A DNA stretch of 35,095 nt, taken from CFX2 sp014338005. GTDB taxonomy: Bacteria > Chloroflexota > Anaerolineae > Aggregatilineales > Phototrophicaceae. The position numbers and the translations under genes are program-made. Each line of letters opens with the position of its first letter. Within the stretch, counting starts at the first letter, position 1. The notes under the pieces are model-generated. The model had not been told where the DNA came from. It saw only the letters and a program-made list of their open reading frames with translations, and did no database searches. Location: the NCBI GenBank assembly GCA_030263555.1, contig SZPE01000048.1, forward strand, positions 1 through 35,095. Reading direction: 5' to 3'. Of this stretch, positions 29,890-35,095 are shown piece by piece.

Positions 29890-30717
29890 ATGTCCAGAGA
29901 TTATTCATCCGACGATGTTCGGCAGCGCGCGACTGGGGCGATTCTACGACGGGCGATTTTGAGCTGGCAGACGTTCATCACGCTGGTCATCACGCTGGTG
30001 TTGTTTTTCGGCGTTCCAATCACCAACATCCCGTTCTGGCAGCAGTGGTTCTGGCTGGTGCTGGGCGCGCTGGCGGAAGGCGCGTTTATCATCTCCAACC
30101 TGACCGACCCGGAGGCCACGCAGCAGGCCATCGCCAGCGAGTTCGAGAGCAAGTACGACCTGCGCGGGATCAAAAGCGCGGTTTCGCGCCAGCGGCTGCA
30201 AAGCGCCCTGGAATACCGGCGCAACATGCTGCTGCTGGTCAAACGCCACAAGGGCGCGATGCGCCTCAGCCTTCAGCAGACGGTAGACGACATCAACGAC
30301 TGGATCGGCCATATGTACGATCTGGCGCTGCATATTGACGCCTTCGATAACAATGAGCTGGTGGAGCGCGACCGCCGGATGGTGCCGCAGCAGTTGGACA
30401 AAGCGCGCATCCGCCTGGAACGCGAACGCGACCCGGAGGTGCGCCGCGAGCTGGAGCTGCAAATTCAGCAGCTTGAGCAGCAGCTTACCAACCTGGAAGC
30501 CACCGTCAACAGCGTCAAACGCGCCGAAATCCAGCTTGAAAGCACGCTCTCGTCACTGGGGACGATCTACGCGCAGATGTCGCTGCTGGGGACGAAAGAA
30601 GTAGACAGCGCCCGCGCCCAACGCCTGCGCCTGGAAATTCAGGACGAAGTTGCCGGCCTGCAAGATACGATTGACGCGATGGCCGAGGTGCAAAACCAGC
30701 GTTTAACGCTGCGCTGA
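29890..30717 (+). CDS. two-TM coiled-coil protein next to the PspA-like gene
   Basis: The 275-residue product has two hydrophobic segments near the N-terminus (about residues 24-45, FITLVITLVLFFGVPI, and 50-68, WFWLVLGALAEGAFIISNL) and then a long soluble part rich in Arg, Glu and Gln. Residues about 165-265 look like an extended coiled coil (LDKARIRLERERDPEVRRELELQIQQLEQQL). I do not know a named family. ATG 29890 has AAAAGG seven bases upstream. Its position behind the PspA-like gene and similar helical character suggest that it anchors or regulates that protein at the membrane; this is an inference. Confidence 0.75.
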   Translation: MSRDYSSDDVRQRATGAILRRAILSWQTFITLVITLVLFFGVPITNIPFWQQWFWLVLGALAEGAFIISNLTDPEATQQAIASEFESKYDLRGIKSAVSRQRLQSALEYRRNMLLLVKRHKGAMRLSLQQTVDDINDWIGHMYDLALHIDAFDNNELVERDRRMVPQQLDKARIRLERERDPEVRRELELQIQQLEQQLTNLEATVNSVKRAEIQLESTLSSLGTIYAQMSLLGTKEVDSARAQRLRLEIQDEVAGLQDTIDAMAEVQNQRLTLR

Positions 30718-30736
30718 TAACCATACGAATGGGTGA

Positions 30737-30757
30737 AGGGCGCGCCGGGCGCGCCCT
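30737..30757. terminator. hairpin between convergent genes, likely bidirectional terminator
   Basis: AGGGCGCGC (30737-30745) and GCGCGCCCT (30749-30757) pair perfectly around a three-base loop. It lies 20 bp after the membrane coiled-coil gene and before the end of the convergent DUF1232 gene. The following sequence (CTATTGTT) is only moderately T-rich. Confidence 0.65.
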
Positions 30758-30764
30758 CTATTGT

Positions 30765-31106
30765 TCAGCTGCGTTTTTCCTTTTCCTCATCAGGGCGGGA
30801 AATCCGGTAGCGCGGCGCGTCCACCACTTCCAGCGGGTGGTGGCTGCGGGCGATGGCCTGCCGGTGTTCCGCCACAATGTATTCCGGCACGACTGCCTCG
30901 AACAGGCGCATCCCGCCCAGGATGATACCCAGGTCGTCAAGCTGCCCCAGGCCGATCAGCACATCGGGGATTAAATCCAGCGGCGAGATGACATAGGCAA
31001 GCCCCACAAACGGGATTACCTTCGTCCACAGCGGCACGCGCGGGTCGCGCAGCAGCCGCCACGTCAGCCGAATCTGGTCAAGAATCACGCGCAGGACGTT
31101 TTTCAT
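30765..31106 (-). CDS. DUF1232 (YkvA-like) small membrane protein
   Basis: The 113-residue product (from ATG 31106) carries the DUF1232 signature: RLLRDPRVPLWTKVIPFVGLAYVISPLDLIPDVLIGLGQLDDLGIILGGMRLF, with the conserved SPLDLIPD and LDDL blocks. One or two hydrophobic segments suggest membrane attachment. The function of the family is unknown. The frame is open upstream to 31187, but the shorter start begins MKNVLRVILDQIRL, as family members usually do, and has GGGAG about ten bases upstream. The C-terminus (PRYRISRPDEEKEKRS) is charged and probably cytoplasmic. Confidence 0.85.
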   Translation of the reverse strand: MKNVLRVILDQIRLTWRLLRDPRVPLWTKVIPFVGLAYVISPLDLIPDVLIGLGQLDDLGIILGGMRLFEAVVPEYIVAEHRQAIARSHHPLEVVDAPRYRISRPDEEKEKRS

Positions 31107-31180
31107 CAGCCATACACTCCCACTTACCCGGTCAAAAACCGGCGCGTCCTGAGCCAGCAGTCGAAGAAAATTTACGGACA

Positions 31181-31246
31181 ACCTCACCCCCTAACCCCCT
31201 CTCCAATGGAGAGGGGGAAACGAGCAAAGCGAGTGGGGGGTGAGGT
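31181..31246. repeat. imperfect inverted repeat (CCTCACCCCCTAACCCCCTCTCC-type)
   Basis: The left arm runs ACCTCACCCC-CTAACCCCCT-CTCC and the right arm GGAGAGGGGG...GTGGGGGGTGAGGT, with AAT at the centre of the inner CTCTCC/GGAGAG pair and outer ACCTCACC/GGTGAGGT pairing. This type of C-rich palindrome is widespread in intergenic DNA of several phyla. It lies downstream of the alpha/beta hydrolase gene and upstream of the DUF1232 gene and may act as a terminator. Confidence 0.6.
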
Positions 31247-31307
31247 CATTGAAAACCTTCAGACAGTGGCTTAGTGCGCCGCTGTTTAAAGATACGCACG
31301 GCGCGGG

Positions 31308-32111
31308 TCAGGGTTGCGGGCGGGCGGCCTGGGCGGCGATAAAATCCGCCGCCAGCTTAAAGACGGTTTCGCGCTCCACATCCTGCACCAGAATATGGCC
31401 GCTGCGCCGGAGGACGTGCTGCTCCACCACCGCGCTGCCTACCTGCCCGGCGATGAGGGACTGGCTGTCAAGCGGCACGGTTTCGTCGGCTTCGGAATAA
31501 ACCAGCAGCAACGGGGCGGTAACGTCCGGCAGGCGGCTGCGGGCGGCTTCGACCAGGCGGTAAAGCTGGGCGACGGCTGCGCTCGACCAGCGGTCGTAAC
31601 GCACGCGGCCTAACACGGGTTCGCCGCGCCGCGCCTGCTCCTGGCGGATGATCTGCGGCAGGTCGGTGCTGTCGCCCTGGTCGGTGTAGGGCAGCACATA
31701 GCGGATGAGGTGCGCGTAGGTCATGCGCCAGTCCGTGAACTGCGCCGGCGCGGCCATCACGACCAGCCCATCCACCGGCAGACCCGCCCCCAGCAGCAGC
31801 GCCAGCGCGCCGCCCATCGAAAGCCCGGCCACGAACACTTTTTCACAGCACCCGCGCAGCAGGTGATAACCGTCCAGGGCGTCGGCGTGCCAGTCCATCC
31901 AGCGCATCCGGGCCATATCGCGGTAGTGCGTGCCATGACCGGCCAAACGCGGGCCATAAACGGTGAACGACTGTGCGGCCAGGTGCTGCCCAAACCAGCG
32001 AACTTCGGCAGGCGAGGCCATGAAGCCGTGCAAACACAAGCAGCCGACCGGCCCGCCCCGGTAAAAAAACGGCTCTGCGCCCGGTAAAAGTGTGGGGAGT
32101 GGATTCGTCAT
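31308..32111 (-). CDS. alpha/beta hydrolase (carboxylesterase/monoacylglycerol lipase-like)
   Basis: The 267-residue product is an alpha/beta-hydrolase. The oxyanion region is CLCLHGFMASPAEVRWF, the nucleophile elbow is VAGLSMGGALALLLG (Ser about 97), the acid is probably in LLVYSEADETVPLD, and the histidine is in LRRSGHILVQD. The arrangement GFTGSP-like loop plus GLSMGG is typical for carboxylesterases of the Est30/monoglyceride lipase group, which hydrolyse short-chain esters or monoacylglycerols. There is no signal peptide, so it is cytoplasmic. ATG 32111 precedes TNPLPTLLPGAEPFFYRGG. It lies 47 bp downstream of the GT-C-like membrane gene and is probably cotranscribed. Confidence 0.9.
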   Translation of the reverse strand: MTNPLPTLLPGAEPFFYRGGPVGCLCLHGFMASPAEVRWFGQHLAAQSFTVYGPRLAGHGTHYRDMARMRWMDWHADALDGYHLLRGCCEKVFVAGLSMGGALALLLGAGLPVDGLVVMAAPAQFTDWRMTYAHLIRYVLPYTDQGDSTDLPQIIRQEQARRGEPVLGRVRYDRWSSAAVAQLYRLVEAARSRLPDVTAPLLLVYSEADETVPLDSQSLIAGQVGSAVVEQHVLRRSGHILVQDVERETVFKLAADFIAAQAARPQP

Positions 32112-32158
32112 GCCGTAAAGTTTAACGCGGGATGCCGCAAGCGGCTACCCTGGAAGAC

Positions 32159-34186
32159 TCACCGTTCCAGGACGATTTCGTCCACGCGCAGCGCCCGGCA
32201 CTCCAGCGACGGCGCCGGCGGGACAGGACAGGGCGGCTCGACCGCCAGCGTGAGGGTGTGATACCCCGGCTCGGCGGTCAGCCCTGCCGCGATTTCCGCC
32301 GCGCCGTAAACCGGCCAGCGCCCCAGAGGTTGGCCGTCCAGGTACAGCGCGGCGGCGCGCCCCTCCGCCGCCACCGCCGCCCGAACCACCAGCCCGGTGC
32401 GTTCCGGGGTATAAAAGTAGGAATCGGCGCGGTCGGTGATGCCGCTGGGGGAGGCCAGAACGGCGGTGAAGGCCGGCGCGGATTCCGCCTGCGGCGCGTT
32501 AAAAAGCGCCAGCCGCGCATCCTCGTAAAACGGCGCGCCCAGTTTTTCGCGGAAAAATGGCTCCAGCCTGCCCTCGTCCCACTCTTTATGCAGGATGAAC
32601 ACGTCCACGCCCGCCGCGTCCAGCAGCGCCGGGTCGAGCGTGGTTTCCAGGACGGCCAGTTTAGCCGGGTTCACCGGCGTGCGCCGCGTGATCTGACCGG
32701 CGATCAGCGGTTTGCGGTGGGCGGTTTGCAGATACAGGCCGTCTTTGGCGGCCAGCAGGTGCGCCCAGGGCGCGTCGAACACCGCCCGCACGTCCGGGCG
32801 TTCCGCCAGCGCCGCCACCGCTGCCGGGATGTCGGCGGAAAGCGTGGGCATATCCGGCCAGAACAGCCGGTATTCCCACAATACGCCGGCGGCCAGCGCC
32901 AGCCAGACCGCCCACCCCGGCCCGCGCCGCCGCAAACCGCGCGCGCCGTTCGCGGGCTGCCGCCGCAGCGCCGCAGCGCCATAACCCGCCAGCACCGCCG
33001 CCGCCAGCGCCACCACAAAGTTAAAACGCGCCGGCACGCGCACGATGTTGAGCAGAGGAATCTGCTGGTAAAGCGCCCAGGGCAGCGTGATATAGGTCGG
33101 GTAGCCGTCCGCGACCAGCGTCACCGGGCGGTCGAGAATTTTGAGCAGCGGGCCGAGCGACAGCGCCCAGGCCGCCGCCGCCAGCGCCAGCCAGCCGCGC
33201 GTTTCGCGGCGCTTCCACACGCCCGCCAGCGCCAGCGCCCAGGCGATGATGCCGATGTAAGCCGTTTTCTCGAACGGGTCCACGCCCAGGACGGCATGAG
33301 GATAATCCAGCCGGCCGAACAGCGGGTGCTGGAACGACGGCGACACGATGGCGAGTAAATCGGCGCTGAAGGACACGTCGCCGCGCTCTCGCAGCCAGGG
33401 CGGGGCGTTAAGCGCCTCGACAAAACCCGGCGCGATAAAAATCAGCGACAGTCCCGCGCCCGCCCCTGCCGCCGCCAGCAGCCGCCGCAGCGCCGGCCAT
33501 TCGCGGCGGGCGGCCAGCATCAGGGCGAACAGCGCCGTCACGGGCAGCAGCAGGAAGATTAAAATCTGGCTGCTGCCCAGGACGCTGAGGACGAAAAAGA
33601 AAATCGTGCTGAGTGCTGAGTGCCGGCGACCGGCAGCCAACGAATGCAGGCTGTGTACGTACAGCGGCACCGGCCACAGCGCCAGCAGGCCGGTATGCCC
33701 GGCGGCCAGCTGCCCCTGAAAGGTCGGGTAGGCCAGGAAGATGACCCCCGCCAGCAGCGCCGGCCCGCGCGCCCCAACCAGCCTGGACACCAGGACGAAC
33801 ATCGCCCAGCCGTTGAGCGCCAGCCGCAGCAGGATGGATAAATTCATGGCGGCGGGCAGCGGCAGCGCGAACGCGAACAGCCAGGCCGGGAACGATTGCA
33901 GCGGGATGCTCCACAGCAGCCAGGCGCTCAGGCCGTCCGGGTAGGCCAGCCAGGGCTGGAAATAAAGCGGCTCGCCGCTGACCAGCGCGTATTTAAACCA
34001 CCAGACGAAGCGCGCGTATTCGTAGGAATCGCCGAACGGATGCCCGATAAAATGCGTCGAAAAAACCGCCGCCAGCGGCCAGGTGACGATCACTGCCGCC
34101 AGCAGGTAGAATCCATAAGCGGCCAGGTGAGGCAGCGCCAGACGCCGGGCCACCGGGATGATTTCCGCGTTCAACCGCGCCCTCAT
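32159..34186 (-). CDS. multi-spanning membrane protein, GT-C glycosyltransferase-like
   Basis: The 675-residue product has about ten to twelve hydrophobic segments in residues 20-430 and a soluble, beta-rich C-terminal part (about 440-675). The first extracellular loop has GHPFGDSYEYARFVWWFKYAL, where the acidic residues resemble the GT-C catalytic loop. Later loops contain IVRVPARFNFVVALAAAVLAG, seen in related DUF/GT-C proteins. It probably transfers sugars from lipid carriers on the outer side of the membrane, but no precise family is assigned. The C-terminus (FTPERTGLVVRAAVAAEG, LYLDGQPLGRWPV) looks like a carbohydrate-binding beta-sandwich. The start ATG is immediately adjacent to the threonine synthase stop, so the two are likely cotranscribed. 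Confidence 0.75.
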   Translation of the reverse strand: MRARLNAEIIPVARRLALPHLAAYGFYLLAAVIVTWPLAAVFSTHFIGHPFGDSYEYARFVWWFKYALVSGEPLYFQPWLAYPDGLSAWLLWSIPLQSFPAWLFAFALPLPAAMNLSILLRLALNGWAMFVLVSRLVGARGPALLAGVIFLAYPTFQGQLAAGHTGLLALWPVPLYVHSLHSLAAGRRHSALSTIFFFVLSVLGSSQILIFLLLPVTALFALMLAARREWPALRRLLAAAGAGAGLSLIFIAPGFVEALNAPPWLRERGDVSFSADLLAIVSPSFQHPLFGRLDYPHAVLGVDPFEKTAYIGIIAWALALAGVWKRRETRGWLALAAAAWALSLGPLLKILDRPVTLVADGYPTYITLPWALYQQIPLLNIVRVPARFNFVVALAAAVLAGYGAAALRRQPANGARGLRRRGPGWAVWLALAAGVLWEYRLFWPDMPTLSADIPAAVAALAERPDVRAVFDAPWAHLLAAKDGLYLQTAHRKPLIAGQITRRTPVNPAKLAVLETTLDPALLDAAGVDVFILHKEWDEGRLEPFFREKLGAPFYEDARLALFNAPQAESAPAFTAVLASPSGITDRADSYFYTPERTGLVVRAAVAAEGRAAALYLDGQPLGRWPVYGAAEIAAGLTAEPGYHTLTLAVEPPCPVPPAPSLECRALRVDEIVLER
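33606..33624 (+). repeat. short heptamer repeat inside a coding region
   Basis: GTGCTGA, GTGCTGA, GTGCC: 2.7 units of seven bases within the membrane protein gene, on the complement coding for part of HSALST. It resembles the intergenic heptamer tracts and may be a small in-frame insertion. Confidence 0.35.
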
Positions 34187-35095
34187 TTAATACGCCAGGG
34201 TTTTTAAGCCGCTGCCCGTCAGCGGCACGACGATGGTCGCGCCCAGGCCGGCGTGCGCCCGCGCGGTGGGCAGCGCCGCCACCGGTACGGCGCTGGTCGG
34301 CTCGGCCAGCAGGCCGTGTTTGAGCAGTAGCGCCTGCGCCACCCACGTGGATTCATCGTCCACGCGCAGCGCCAGGCCGCCGCTTGCGCGGATGGCCGCC
34401 AGGATTTCCCGCCCGCGCACCGGCTGATTAACCACAATGCCGTCGGCGATGGTCTGGCCTTCCGGCGCGGGCAGCGGCTCGTCAAGGCCGGCCTCCCAGG
34501 CGCGCACCACCGGGTCGCAGGCCGCCGACTGGACGGCGTACAGCCGGGGCAGCCGCTCGATCAAACCGACCTCCCGCAGCCGCTCGAACCCCAGCGCCAG
34601 CCCCAGGAACAGGCCGCCGTGTCCCACCGGGCATAACACCGCGTCCGGGGCGCGGCGGCCCATCTGCTCCCAGATTTCCCAGGCACAGGTCATCTGCCCG
34701 GCCAGAAAAAACGGACTCCAGGCATGGCTGGCATACACCGAGGTGCGCGCGGCCTCGTGGCAAGCCGCCGTCGGCGCGGAACGCGGGCCGTCCACTTCCA
34801 CCAGTTCGGCGTTGAGCGCGATCAGGCGTTTTTTGCCGGCGGGGGCGCTTTCCGGCACGAAGATTCGGGCGCGGATGCCGCTCGCCCCGGCGTAGGCCGC
34901 CAGTGACGCGCCCGCGTTGCCGGACGAATCCTCCACCACGTCGCCCACGCCCAACGCCAGCAGATGGTTCACCAGCGTCACCGTCCCCCGGTCTTTGTAC
35001 GAGCCGCTGGGGTTCAGATATTCCAGCTTCATCCACCCCGCGCCGTCCGGCAGCCGCGCCGGCACCAGCGGCGTGCCGCCCTCGCCCAACGTCAC
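34187..35095 (-). CDS. threonine synthase, 5' end cut by window edge
   Basis: At least 302 residues of a fold-type II PLP enzyme that converts O-phosphohomoserine to threonine. The N-terminal part starts in LGEGGTPLVPARL, the PLP lysine is in LNPSGSYKDRG, the cofactor loop is VEDSSGNAGASLAAYAG, and later blocks are CPVGHGGLFLGLALG and VPLTGSGLKT. The NPSGSYKDRG block is the standard for bacterial threonine synthases. The frame is open to the right edge; GTG at 35093-35095 could be a start, but the family usually has an N-terminal segment of some 60 residues, sometimes with a zinc-ribbon, so the gene probably continues outside. It abuts the GT-C-like gene with no spacing. Confidence 0.9.
   Translation of the reverse strand: MTLGEGGTPLVPARLPDGAGWMKLEYLNPSGSYKDRGTVTLVNHLLALGVGDVVEDSSGNAGASLAAYAGASGIRARIFVPESAPAGKKRLIALNAELVEVDGPRSAPTAACHEAARTSVYASHAWSPFFLAGQMTCAWEIWEQMGRRAPDAVLCPVGHGGLFLGLALGFERLREVGLIERLPRLYAVQSAACDPVVRAWEAGLDEPLPAPEGQTIADGIVVNQPVRGREILAAIRASGGLALRVDDESTWVAQALLLKHGLLAEPTSAVPVAALPTARAHAGLGATIVVPLTGSGLKTLAY

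Noticed and set aside
32132..33358. 408-codon plus-strand frame antisense to the membrane protein
   Set aside because: Arg/Gln-rich shadow sequence; the opposite strand encodes well-formed membrane segments.
1..35095. tRNA or rRNA genes
   Set aside because: No cloverleaf with the GGTTCGANTC-type T-loop and no conserved rRNA segments were noticed by eye; a covariance search would be needed to exclude a tRNA fully.

Overview
The window looks like a piece of a GC-rich bacterial chromosome, most likely from Chloroflexota (Anaerolineae-like). This is inferred from the gene families together: two Uma2-family nucleases, an NHLRC2-like thioredoxin/NHL protein, PD40/TolB-like propellers, a YkuD L,D-transpeptidase, a PspA-like protein, a LexA with a GAAC-N4-GTTC operator, and heptanucleotide-periodic intergenic repeats. 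No rRNA, tRNA, CRISPR array or insertion sequence was seen. The assignment cannot be proven from the window alone.

Left edge (1-1560): a visibly AT-richer island with the 3' end of a beta-class DNA methyltransferase and a CfrBI-like restriction endonuclease split by a frameshift. From 1.8 to 13.3 kb come ordinary genes: an Ig-like/propeller exported protein, a TlpA-like thioredoxin, a GT9 glycosyltransferase, a REP-transposase-like protein that has lost its HUH motif, a hypothetical protein, an NHLRC2-like protein, a response regulator, galT, threonine dehydratase, Uma2 and GT4. At 13.3-15.8 kb, lexA (with its promoter and two operators) is divergent from a helicase-associated-domain protein.

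The centrepiece is 15.8-23.7 kb: eight tightly packed, overlapping minus-strand genes. In transcription order they are a radical SAM/SPASM protein, a PqqD-like protein, a short radical SAM protein, a Tat-exported SH3 protein with a cysteine-rich tail, a second SPASM protein, a second PqqD-like protein, a third SPASM protein, and a HemW-like radical SAM protein. I interpret this as an undescribed RiPP-like protein-maturation system. The Tat/SH3 protein would be the substrate, with four CxC[D/N] units in its last 40 residues. The two PqqD-like proteins would guide the substrate to the radical SAM enzymes, and the finished product would leave folded through Tat. A terminator-like hairpin directly after the substrate gene fits strong substrate and weaker enzyme expression.

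Right part (23.9-35.1 kb): a TolB-like propeller protein, an L,D-transpeptidase, homoserine dehydrogenase, a second Uma2, a soluble receiver-histidine kinase, a PspA-like protein with a membrane coiled-coil neighbour, a DUF1232 protein, an alpha/beta hydrolase, a GT-C-like membrane protein, and a threonine synthase cut by the right edge. Homoserine dehydrogenase, threonine synthase and threonine dehydratase are all present but not clustered. Several structured intergenic elements (an RBS-sequestering inverted repeat, a 91-nt hairpin, a 53-bp direct repeat about 20 kb apart, heptamer repeats) are listed separately.
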